Shown here: in pieces, positions 39,274-46,744 of the stretch
Numbering within the stretch: the stretch's first letter is position 1
How the letters are laid out: each line of letters starts with the position of its first letter
Assembly: GCF_002278075.1 (NCBI RefSeq)
Contig: NZ_CP022991.1
Span: forward strand, 1 to 64,000
Length of the DNA: 64,000 nt
Direction of reading: 5' to 3'
Source of the DNA: Paraburkholderia aromaticivorans
GTDB taxonomy: Bacteria; Pseudomonadota; Gammaproteobacteria; Burkholderiales; Burkholderiaceae
The notes under the pieces: model-generated
The model's input: only the letters and a program-made list of their open reading frames with translations
Database searches by the model: none
Told to the model about the DNA's origin: nothing
Made by a program: the position numbers and the translations under genes

Positions 39274-41394
39274 CTAGCCTTCATCCAGAAACGACTTCAG
39301 GCGCTCGGATCGGGCCGGATGCCGCAGCTTGCGCAGCGCCTTCACTTCAATCTGACGGATCCGCTCGCGCGTCAACTCAAACTGTTCTCCGAGTTCCTCC
39401 AATGTGTGATCCCTGCCGCTCTCAATACCGAAGCGCAGGCGCAAAATCTTCGCTTCGCGCGGCGTCAGCGTCATGAGCGCCTCGCCAATGGCGTCCCGCA
39501 TGCTGGCGTGGAGCGCCGCGTCGTCGGGCAGAATCGCGGCGGAGTCTTCGATCAGGTCGCCTATCGACGTGTCGTCGTTTTCCCCGACGGACGCGTCGAG
39601 AGAAACCGGCTCCTTGACGATTCGCAGCATTGCCCGAACCTTCTGCTCCTGCATTTCCATCAACTGCGCAAGTACAGCGGCGTCGGGTTCACTTCCCGTC
39701 TCCTGCAGGATCTTGCGCGAAATCCGCTTGAGCTTGTTGAGCGACTCGATCATGTGGACGGGAACGCGGATGGTGCGAGCCTGATCCGCGATCGACCGGC
39801 TAACGGCCTGCCGGATCCACCAGGTCGCATACGTGGAGAACTTATATCCGCGGCGGTACTCGAATTTGTCCACGGCGCGCATCAGCCCGATGTTGCCTTC
39901 CTGGATCAGATCGAGAAACAGCAGTCCGCGATTCGTGTAGCGCTTGGCAATGGAGATCACCAGCCGCAGATTCGCCTCGATCATTTCGCCTTTCGCGCGC
40001 AGCGTTTTTGCCTCGCTTGCGCTCAGCGCGCGACAGACCTCGCGAAACTCGTCGAGCGGCAACACGACCCGCTTCTGCAGGGCAAACAGTTTTTCCTGCT
40101 CCAGCTGGATCGCAGGGAGGTTTCGTTCCAGCACCCCGCTGAACGGTTGCCCTGCCGCAACGATCTGCCGCGCCCACGCAGGGTTGGTTTCATTACCGCG
40201 GAAATGCGCGACAAACGTGTCACGCGGCACGCCGCATCGCTCTACTACGATCCGCGCGATTTCGCGCTCGATCGTTCGAACTTCGTCGGCTGACAGCCGA
40301 AGTGCCCCGCACAAGCGTTCGATCGTGCGCGCGGTGAAACGGATCGTCATCAGCTCAGCCTCGATCGCTGCCTGTGCGGCGCAATAGCGTGCGGAACCGT
40401 AGCCTTGCGTTTCATAGGCATCCCGCAATTGCCCGAACCAGTCAGCCACTTTCGCAAATTTCGCAAGCGCGTCGTGTTTCAGCGTCTGGATGTACTGATC
40501 GGCGGGTTCGGTTCCAGCGTCGTCATCGTCTTCGCCGCCCAGATCGTCGTCGAACACAGGGGCCGAATCGAGTGAGTCTTCCTGCACTTCGGTCATATCG
40601 TCCGTCCCGGTTTCATCCGGATCGACCAGACCGTCGACGAGCTCGTCGATGGCCGTTTCGCCGCAGGCGACGCCGTCCGCAATCGTGAGGATCTCCGCTA
40701 TCGTTGCGGGACACGAAGATATGGCCCGGATCATGCCGTTGCGGCCCTCTTCGATTCGTCGCGCAAGGGCAATCTCGCCCTGACGGGTGAGCAGCTCCGT
40801 GGCGCCCATTTCACGCATGTACATGCGCACGGGATCGGTAGTACGGCCGAACTCCGCGTCCACGCTCGAGATAGCCGTTACGGCCTCTTCCTCCATCTGC
40901 TCGTCGCTCGCAAGCGCGGCCGGATAATCGCTCATGATCATCGACTCAGCTTCCGGCGCCTGCTCGAACACGGCAATGCCCATTTCTCTGAACGCCCTGA
41001 TCACGTTCTCGATCGCATCCGGTTGCGCGAGGCGCCCGGGCAGACAATCGCTAATTTCCCCACAAATGATGAAGCCACGCTCGGTTCCGAGCTTGATCAG
41101 TGCTTTCAGGTCTGCGCGGCCGCTTTCAGTTTCTCCGCTGGACTCATCCGGCATCGAGGTGATCGCAGCATGCACAAGTGTGCTCGCTTTCGTGCGACGT
41201 GACGCCGCCCGCGTCGGGACCGTTCCGTCCGGGACCCCGGTGTGCGGCGTCACGTCCTGCGCCGAGGCGTTCGCCGGTTGCGTCGTGATTGCAGGCGTCT
41301 GACCTGCAACCGTTACGCGGACGCGTTCGTCCTGCATGTCGAGATCTTCCGCTGCCACATCCAGTGCCCGCCTTTTCACCGCCCTCTTCGCCAC
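39274..41394 (-). CDS. RpoD-like primary-type sigma-70 factor (accessory copy)
   Basis: The 706-residue sigma factor has an RpoD-like layout: an N-terminal region 1.1-like segment ([15 protein letters not shown]), region 1.2 ([29 protein letters not shown]), an acidic non-conserved region, region 2 ([29 protein letters not shown], in parts) and region 4.2 HTH ([20 protein letters not shown]). It lies among accessory genes and diverges from usual RpoD at the N-terminus (first 90 residues low in complexity). A 17-bp palindrome lies 176 bp upstream. It is probably a second vegetative-type sigma factor. Confidence 0.88.
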   Translation of the reverse strand: MAKRAVKRRALDVAAEDLDMQDERVRVTVAGQTPAITTQPANASAQDVTPHTGVPDGTVPTRAASRRTKASTLVHAAITSMPDESSGETESGRADLKALIKLGTERGFIICGEISDCLPGRLAQPDAIENVIRAFREMGIAVFEQAPEAESMIMSDYPAALASDEQMEEEAVTAISSVDAEFGRTTDPVRMYMREMGATELLTRQGEIALARRIEEGRNGMIRAISSCPATIAEILTIADGVACGETAIDELVDGLVDPDETGTDDMTEVQEDSLDSAPVFDDDLGGEDDDDAGTEPADQYIQTLKHDALAKFAKVADWFGQLRDAYETQGYGSARYCAAQAAIEAELMTIRFTARTIERLCGALRLSADEVRTIEREIARIVVERCGVPRDTFVAHFRGNETNPAWARQIVAAGQPFSGVLERNLPAIQLEQEKLFALQKRVVLPLDEFREVCRALSASEAKTLRAKGEMIEANLRLVISIAKRYTNRGLLFLDLIQEGNIGLMRAVDKFEYRRGYKFSTYATWWIRQAVSRSIADQARTIRVPVHMIESLNKLKRISRKILQETGSEPDAAVLAQLMEMQEQKVRAMLRIVKEPVSLDASVGENDDTSIGDLIEDSAAILPDDAALHASMRDAIGEALMTLTPREAKILRLRFGIESGRDHTLEELGEQFELTRERIRQIEVKALRKLRHPARSERLKSFLDEG

Positions 41395-41569
41395 GCCGTC
41401 GCTCCTTTGAGTATCACGTTCGGATCAGCACGCAGCCCGTGCCCCGCCGATATTCGGTGGGAATGCAATGTCAAAGGCACGCGCCGCGCAACCGATCGAC
41501 TGGCTCCGCTCAGATGCCAAAGTCCCTTGCCCACGACCCGTCACACAGTGGCGGCCGAAATGACTGACG

Positions 41570-41586
41570 TGATAATATCATTATCA
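41570..41586. promoter_or_regulatory. 17-bp palindrome TGATAAT-ATC-ATTATCA, candidate operator 1
   Basis: A perfect 7-3-7 inverted repeat lies in the 311-bp gap between the divergent sigma-factor gene and the first spermidine-synthase-like gene. The same half-sites occur at 44722 and 45792. In all three the right half extends as ATTATCATAA. It resembles a Fur-family box but with a 3-base rather than 1-base centre. Confidence 0.7.
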
Positions 41587-41705
41587 TAATCTGCAAATCT
41601 GGTTAGCCGTGTGACATGATTGCCGGCCGAGCGGAAGCGGAGCGAAGGCGCTCCGGGTTATCACGAGGCTGAAGAGCCAGACTTACACGCTGCCCAGGCA
41701 ACTGC

Positions 41706-42530
41706 ATGGATCATTCGCACGCGTCCTTCAACGCCTATATGAAGTTTCTTGCCGAGCCGCCCGCGGACGGCATGCCCGTTGTACTGGAAACAGCCAATGC
41801 GCTGTCGCTGCACTTCGACCTGCTGGCCACGCAGAGCTTCATGTCCCGGCGCGATCCGCACAAGCTGGTGCTCGGCTATACCCGGACAATGATGGGATTT
41901 CTTTTGCTGAAGCCCACGCCCAGCAGAATCTCGATGATCGGGCTGGGCGGAGGGTCGCTGGCCAAGTTCTGTTACCGGCACCTTCCGGACACACGAATAG
42001 TGGCCATCGAAATCGACCCCGCAGTGATCGCGCTGCGCGACACATTCCATATTCCGCCGGATGACGAGCGATTCGAGGTGATCTGTGCGGACGGGGCGGG
42101 ATACGTCAAAGGCGGCGACGCGCGCCCTGAGGTGATTCTCGTAGATGGCTTTCTGGCACACGGCATGCCCGCGCAGTTGGGTAACGCGGCGTTTTACTCG
42201 GCGTGCCACGCGCGACTTGCGGACGATGGAGTGCTCGTCGCCAATTTCGTCGAGGACGATCCGCTCATTCCTTATTATCTGGAAGAGGCGCGCTCGGCGT
42301 TTGGTGACTCGCTCTCCATTTTTATGGCAGAGGACAGTTGCAACTACACGATGTTTGCATGGAAGGGGGCGTCGAAACTTCCGTCCCGGGATGCGCTACT
42401 CGCACGTGCCCGTACCCTTGCAACGATACATCCGCTGAACCTGCTCGCGACCGCGCGTCGACTGAAGCAAGGCACGAGTCTCGCCATGCATTGGAGATCT
42501 GAACAGAATCCGCAGTTGGGCGAGTACTGA
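41706..42530 (+). CDS. Spermidine-synthase-like methyltransferase-fold protein 1
   Basis: The 274-residue protein has a Rossmann SAM-binding fold with GLGGGSLAKFCYRHLPD (residues 79-95), EIDPAVIALRDTF and VICADGAGYV. It resembles the catalytic domain of spermidine synthases. The GGGDG motif reads GGGSL and the catalytic D-S-S/T-D loop reads VDGFLAHGMP, so aminopropyl transfer is unlikely. The N-terminal beta-hairpin tetramerisation domain is reduced. Paralogues lie at 42988 and 45891. Confidence 0.82.
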   Translation: MDHSHASFNAYMKFLAEPPADGMPVVLETANALSLHFDLLATQSFMSRRDPHKLVLGYTRTMMGFLLLKPTPSRISMIGLGGGSLAKFCYRHLPDTRIVAIEIDPAVIALRDTFHIPPDDERFEVICADGAGYVKGGDARPEVILVDGFLAHGMPAQLGNAAFYSACHARLADDGVLVANFVEDDPLIPYYLEEARSAFGDSLSIFMAEDSCNYTMFAWKGASKLPSRDALLARARTLATIHPLNLLATARRLKQGTSLAMHWRSEQNPQLGEY

Positions 42531-42615
42531 CAGAAATTGTGCAGCCGCCACGCGCTTGCAACGAAGCGCAGCGACGCTCAAGGATCGAGGTGGGGACTCG
42601 AAAACCGCCTTGATT

Positions 42616-42813
42616 TCAGGCAGTTTTGCGGCGCGGACGCGCACCAATAGCGCTCTTTGTCTTGTAGCTGACGCCGTGCTGCTCAAGGTAATCGCGGATC
42701 AATTGCCGAACCACCTGTGAGGGCGTCAGGTCCTGCGCTGCGCACAGTTTCTCGAACGCTTCCTTCTTCACAGGATCGATTAAAATCGTGAGCCGAGCGC
42801 TTTTCGTTTCCAT
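42616..42813 (-). CDS. Ribbon-helix-helix DNA-binding protein
   Basis: The 65-residue protein has a beta-strand SARLTILIDPVKKEAFEKL followed by two helices (TPSQVVRQLIRDYLEQHG) and a basic tail, as in CopG/Arc-type repressors. No toxin gene is adjacent, so a toxin-antitoxin pair is unlikely. Being the only small repressor here, it is a candidate to bind the nearby 17-bp palindromes (inference). An AT-rich stretch with TATAAT precedes it. Confidence 0.82.
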   Translation of the reverse strand: METKSARLTILIDPVKKEAFEKLCAAQDLTPSQVVRQLIRDYLEQHGVSYKTKSAIGARPRRKTA

Positions 42814-42987
42814 GACGGGCAGAGTCCAGATATGTTAATTTGATTATAATACATGGCCGCTCCCGAGTCATCTTGACGCCGCCCTCGCTGCCGCGTCCTG
42901 CCGTCGCCTTCCTCCCGCGAGCGCACACTTGCTCGATCTGTCCGGTCCGTAGAGATGAAACCGTCCGCAGATAGCCGACCCCTTCAC

Positions 42988-43761
42988 TCAAGCCGTCCGT
43001 CCATATCGGCTCCAGTTAAATTTTTTGCCGTATTCAATGCGCGTGGCCGTGGCGTGGAGATTGACCGCGTGCCGCGCCTGAAGCGCGCGCGCCCGCTCAA
43101 GCATTGCTGTGAATGATGGAAGTCCGCCCGCTCCTTTCCACGCAAAAACGGTCACGTTGTGCTCACTACCTTCAGACGGCGCCAGAGCAACCGCGCCGGC
43201 AAACACCTCCCAGAGCGCGCGGAGGTAGCGGTGGAAGTCGGGTTCGTCCGTCACCAGATTGGCCACCAGCACGCCATCGTCGCTCAGTCTGCGGCGACAG
43301 GCTTCGTAGAACGCGCTACTGCCCAACCTGGCCGGCAGGCCGTCGGCATTGAAGCCATCGACCAACAGCACGTCGGGCCGGTGACCCGGCACGGCGACGT
43401 ACTGCGCACCATCTGCGCAGACCACTGTGAAACGCCCATCGTCGCGCGGCACGTGAAAATGGTCACGCAGCGCGATGACATCCGGATTGATTTCGATCGC
43501 GGTGATGGCGGTGTCTGGCAAATGGCGGTAGCAGTATTTCGCCAGTGAACCGCCTCCCAGACCGATCATTGAAATACGGCATGGAGACGGCCGGAACAAC
43601 AGAAAGCCCATCATGGTCCGCGTATAACCCAGTGCGAGAGCATAGGGATCGTGCCGCAACATCGTGCTCTGGACGCCGCGCGCGTCGAAGTACAACGACA
43701 CCACCTGGTCGTTTTCAATCACCAATGGCTTGTTCGGGTTTCTCTTTCCTGTCTTGAGCAT
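42988..43761 (-). CDS. Spermidine-synthase-like methyltransferase-fold protein 2
   Basis: The 257-residue protein is a close paralogue of protein 1. They share LGYTRTMMGFLL, RISMIGLGGGSLAKYCYRHL and VLLVDGFNADGLPARLG. The aminopropyltransferase acidic residues are again absent. The N-terminus is shorter than in the other two copies and the ATG at 43761 lacks a good ribosome site, so translation may start upstream. It follows the HPr-like gene by 70 bp and is the last of a leftward three-gene set. Confidence 0.8.
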   Translation of the reverse strand: MLKTGKRNPNKPLVIENDQVVSLYFDARGVQSTMLRHDPYALALGYTRTMMGFLLFRPSPCRISMIGLGGGSLAKYCYRHLPDTAITAIEINPDVIALRDHFHVPRDDGRFTVVCADGAQYVAVPGHRPDVLLVDGFNADGLPARLGSSAFYEACRRRLSDDGVLVANLVTDEPDFHRYLRALWEVFAGAVALAPSEGSEHNVTVFAWKGAGGLPSFTAMLERARALQARHAVNLHATATRIEYGKKFNWSRYGRTA

Positions 43762-43831
43762 GATCGGGTGCGAATCGTGGCGTGATCAGTTGGCGAGTGC
43801 GTGTCGAGTGGCGTGCCCTGCCTGAAGCGGG

Positions 43832-44095
43832 TCACGAAGACACCTGGGCATGCAGGACCGCCGACAGGGCATCCATCGCGGCGCTTTCGTCGGGCCCCGT
43901 AATCAGGATGCGTACGAGCGTGCCTCGCCTCACCCGAAGGGACATGACGGACATGACGTCCTTGGCGTTAACGGAGCGGCCGTTCGCCATGCAGACGATA
44001 TCGCTGCCAAACCGGGCAGCACTCACCGCGAGCCTCGCCGATTCGTGCCCGTTCAGCCCCCACCGGCCATTTATCTGAATCAATGCCTCGACCAA
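43832..44095 (-). CDS. HPr-like phosphocarrier fold protein with Asn15 and Asp46
   Basis: The TTG start at 44095 is decided by a strong AAAGGGGAG ribosome site five bases upstream. The 87-residue protein has the HPr fold pattern (ARFGSDIVCMANGRSVNAKD, then VMSVMSLRVRRG). The phosphorylated His15 of HPr is Asn15 here (WGLNGHES for HGLHARPA), and regulatory Ser46 is Asp46 (AKDVMSVM for GKSIMSVM). It cannot carry PTS phosphate at His15 and may be a Crh-like regulator or a repurposed binding domain. Confidence 0.82.
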   Translation of the reverse strand: MVEALIQINGRWGLNGHESARLAVSAARFGSDIVCMANGRSVNAKDVMSVMSLRVRRGTLVRILITGPDESAAMDALSAVLHAQVSS

Positions 44096-44161
44096 CCGAC
44101 TCCCCTTTGCACGTAAATCGTCACAGCCGGCGCGCTACGCCCGAACATAGCTATACAGCAC

Positions 44162-44608
44162 TCAATGCATGGAACTTGCGGCCCTCTGTGCAAGGAAAGT
44201 CCGTAATTGCCGGTCCCATTCGTCATCCCGCACCGCAATGTCGACCGTGCCGAGTCGCTTCAAATCCCGATCCAGATGAACCGCCCGAAGCGATTTTGGA
44301 CGCAATGGAACACGAAAGAACTTCCCGTCGTCGTCCAGAAACAGACAGGGCCGCTGCCGGTATCGCGCCCCGAGAAGCGAGGTTGTGTCGTGGACATGGC
44401 GGGCCGATTCCTTCTGATAGACGAAGATGACGTTGATCCCGCAATCTTCCAGGCTGTCGCAGATGTCGGAGAACCGGTACAGCATCTGGAATCCCCGCTC
44501 GCCCGCCCTGCCCACACCAATGACAATCAGTCCGTGACGGCCCATCAGGTCTCGCAAGAACCGGTGCGTGTAGTCATGGGACAGAAGCGAAATACTGGTG
44601 TCAATCAC
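44162..44608 (-). CDS. Protein of unknown function, possibly thioredoxin-like fold
   Basis: The 148-residue soluble protein has an alternating strand-helix pattern (HGLIVIGVGRAGERGF, GINVIFVYQKESARHVHD, RPCLFLDDDGKFFRVPL) that recalls peroxiredoxin/thioredoxin-like folds. It has no CxxC motif. I cannot assign a family. It leads a leftward set with the HPr-like and spermidine-synthase-like genes, with a 17-bp palindrome 114 bp upstream. Confidence 0.65.
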   Translation of the reverse strand: MIDTSISLLSHDYTHRFLRDLMGRHGLIVIGVGRAGERGFQMLYRFSDICDSLEDCGINVIFVYQKESARHVHDTTSLLGARYRQRPCLFLDDDGKFFRVPLRPKSLRAVHLDRDLKRLGTVDIAVRDDEWDRQLRTFLAQRAASSMH

Positions 44609-44698
44609 GTCAATCTCCCCTCAAACGCAGCGCCCCGTCTCGGACGCTCGCCGCATTCAGGCTCGGAAACACAAAGGGCGTGCCGGTCAATAACCAGT

Positions 44699-44705
44699 AT
44701 TATCA
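44699..44705. promoter_or_regulatory. Half-site ATTATCA next to candidate operator 2
   Basis: A single ATTATCA half-site lies 17 bp from the palindrome at 44722. The other half does not match, so it may be only a weak secondary site. Confidence 0.3.
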
Positions 44706-44721
44706 TTGTAGCGCACTTTAA

Positions 44722-44738
44722 TGATGATCTTATTATCA
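44722..44738. promoter_or_regulatory. 17-bp palindrome TGATGAT-CTT-ATTATCA, candidate operator 2
   Basis: This is the 7-3-7 inverted repeat with one mismatch in the left half. It lies 114 bp upstream of the leftward three-gene set beginning at 44608. Confidence 0.6.
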
Positions 44739-44835
44739 TAATATGTGCGTCCACATCAGGCAGACCGTTTCCATCCCGATGGTGGCTTCGGGCGCGGTGA
44801 GCGGGGGCGTCACGAAGCCGCAGCCAGCTACTGCG

Positions 44836-45597
44836 CTAACGGTCGAGCCAGTAGATCCGTCCGCGCAGATCGTCGATCAGCGGCACGATCGCCAGCGCGA
44901 TTAACAGTGCCGCGAGAGGAGTCGTCGCCGCGTACCCGAGATGACGGAAGCCCACCGCACCGGTGAGTCCACCAACAAGGAACAGGGCCAGCATGGTTCC
45001 GTGCACTTTCAGCTTCGCACGATTCGCCAGCACGCCGTGCGCGGCGATGTCATCGCGCGAGGAATTCCAGTAGAAGAGCTTGCCCAGCTCGATGCCGATA
45101 TCGGTCACGATGCCCGTCATGTGGGTGGTACGGATTTCCGCACCGGACAGCTTGGTGATCATGGCGTTTTGCAAACCCATGATGAAGCAAAGGAGTACGA
45201 CCGTTGCCGGCACAAACAGCGCTTCCCACAAGGCGAGGTGGCTGCCAAGCAGGCCGAAACACAGGAGCAGGCTGGCTTCGATCAGCAGCGGCAAAGCATA
45301 CTGGCTATTCAACTGCCTGCGCCGGCCCCAGTTGACGAGCACCGCCGAACAGGCGGCACCCAACAGGAACGAGATCAACGACCCGGCGCCTGCCAGGACC
45401 AGTGAAAAGTCACCCAGCGCAGCCTGGTCTGCAATCGCGGATACCACGCCGCTCATATGCGACGTGTATTGCTTCACCGCGAGAAAACCGCCGGCATTCG
45501 TCGCGCCGGCCACGAACGCAAGCGAAAAACCGAGCTGCCGGTCGCCCCTCACAGTGCGGTCCTTCCCCGTGAGGGTTCGGAAATAGTCTGCTGGCAT
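44836..45597 (-). CDS. DUF1275 (YoaK-type) membrane protein
   Basis: The 253-residue integral membrane protein has about six hydrophobic segments, the family start FSLAFVAGATNAGGFLAVKQYTSHMSG (in two parts) and FIMGLQNAMITKLSGAEIRTTHMTGI (in two parts). The function of DUF1275 is not established. The ATG at 45597 was chosen because the upstream frame adds 61 atypical residues. It diverges from the third spermidine-synthase-like gene across the palindrome at 45792. Confidence 0.9.
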   Translation of the reverse strand: MPADYFRTLTGKDRTVRGDRQLGFSLAFVAGATNAGGFLAVKQYTSHMSGVVSAIADQAALGDFSLVLAGAGSLISFLLGAACSAVLVNWGRRRQLNSQYALPLLIEASLLLCFGLLGSHLALWEALFVPATVVLLCFIMGLQNAMITKLSGAEIRTTHMTGIVTDIGIELGKLFYWNSSRDDIAAHGVLANRAKLKVHGTMLALFLVGGLTGAVGFRHLGYAATTPLAALLIALAIVPLIDDLRGRIYWLDR

Positions 45598-45791
45598 CAG
45601 GTATCGACTCCAGTGTTTGCATGCACCGAGCCGCGCCGGCGCATGCAGGAGCCGGTGCGGCAAGCTGTTTCTGAAATTCCATGCGGTATGTGAGGCTCGC
45701 GCCGTCAACGCCCCGGAAGGACGCGGCGCCGTTTTTCCGCGGATGTCGCCGGAGCGGCATCGGTGGAACCATCTCGACAAAGCTGCTACGA

Positions 45792-45808
45792 TGATAATGC
45801 TATTATCA
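45792..45808. promoter_or_regulatory. 17-bp palindrome TGATAAT-GCT-ATTATCA, candidate operator 3
   Basis: A perfect 7-3-7 inverted repeat lies 83 bp upstream of the third spermidine-synthase-like gene, which leads the Hyf-like operon, and 195 bp upstream of the divergent DUF1275 gene. Confidence 0.7.
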
Positions 45809-45890
45809 TAAACTGGTAACCCGATGCACCTTCCGGCCTGGCAGATTCAACGCACGCACCCGGCCCAGGCAGTTCCCGGAGACGATTGAT

Positions 45891-46724
45891 TTGTCGGCCA
45901 ATCACCATCACTTCAGGCAGGCGCTGGCGGAACTGTTGAATGGCCCGCCCGGAAATCCCGTGCCCGTGGTAAGCGACGGGCTGCGCAAACGGTCGCTGCG
46001 CTTCGGTCCATTGGGCATACAAAGCTCGATGCGCAAGCGCGACCCGTTCGAACTCGACCTCCCGTACACACGGGCCATGATGACCTTCGGGCTCTTCCAC
46101 CACGCCCCACGAGACATCCTGATCGTGGGGCTGGGCGGAGGATCGTTGTCGAAATACTGCTTCCAGAAGTTTCCATCGGCGCGGGTCACTACGGTCGAAA
46201 TCGACGCGAATGTGATCGCCTTGCGTGAAATTTTTTTCGTCCCGCCCGATTCGGAAAGATTCCACATCGTGCATGCCGACGCGGCCGCGTATCTTTCACA
46301 CAGGACGGGCATCGCCGACGTGATCCTGCTCGACGGCTTCGACGCAACGGGTCTGCCCGCTGCCCTGTCCAGCCAGTCGTTTTACGATTCTTGCCGTGCA
46401 GCGCTGCGCGACAAAGGGGTTCTCGTGTCAAACCTGCTGAACAATGACGCCCGGCTCGCCACGCACCTCGCCCGCATGCGCCGGGCGTGCGACGCAAACC
46501 TGCTCCGCACCACGGCGCAGTGCGGGGCAAACGTTATTGCCGTCGGCTTCAAGCGGAGAACCGTGCCGGGGTGGGACGACCTCCATGCCCGCGCGAAGGC
46601 CTTGACGACATCGCTGGGTCTCGACCTGCGTCGCCACGTCAAACGAATGGAACATCATCACCGGGAGGAGTCTGTTTCGGGGTACCCTTCGTCCGGCGAG
46701 CCTGCCGTCGAACACGACATCTGA
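45891..46724 (+). CDS. Spermidine-synthase-like methyltransferase-fold protein 3
   Basis: The likely start is TTG at 45891, with GGAGA eight bases upstream. The 277-residue protein has ILIVGLGGGSLSKYCFQKFP, VEIDANVIALREIF and VILLDGFDATGLPAAL, like its two paralogues. It also lacks the catalytic acidic residues of aminopropyltransferases. It is 20 bp upstream of the Hyf-like operon and probably co-transcribed with it, which links this family to the membrane complex. Confidence 0.82.
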   Translation: MSANHHHFRQALAELLNGPPGNPVPVVSDGLRKRSLRFGPLGIQSSMRKRDPFELDLPYTRAMMTFGLFHHAPRDILIVGLGGGSLSKYCFQKFPSARVTTVEIDANVIALREIFFVPPDSERFHIVHADAAAYLSHRTGIADVILLDGFDATGLPAALSSQSFYDSCRAALRDKGVLVSNLLNNDARLATHLARMRRACDANLLRTTAQCGANVIAVGFKRRTVPGWDDLHARAKALTTSLGLDLRRHVKRMEHHHREESVSGYPSSGEPAVEHDI

Positions 46725-46744
46725 CAGCCCCGGAGACAACGGCG

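Noticed and set aside
41706..46724. Annotating the three SpeE-like proteins as spermidine synthases
   Set aside because: The GGGDG and catalytic acidic loop residues are missing in all three.
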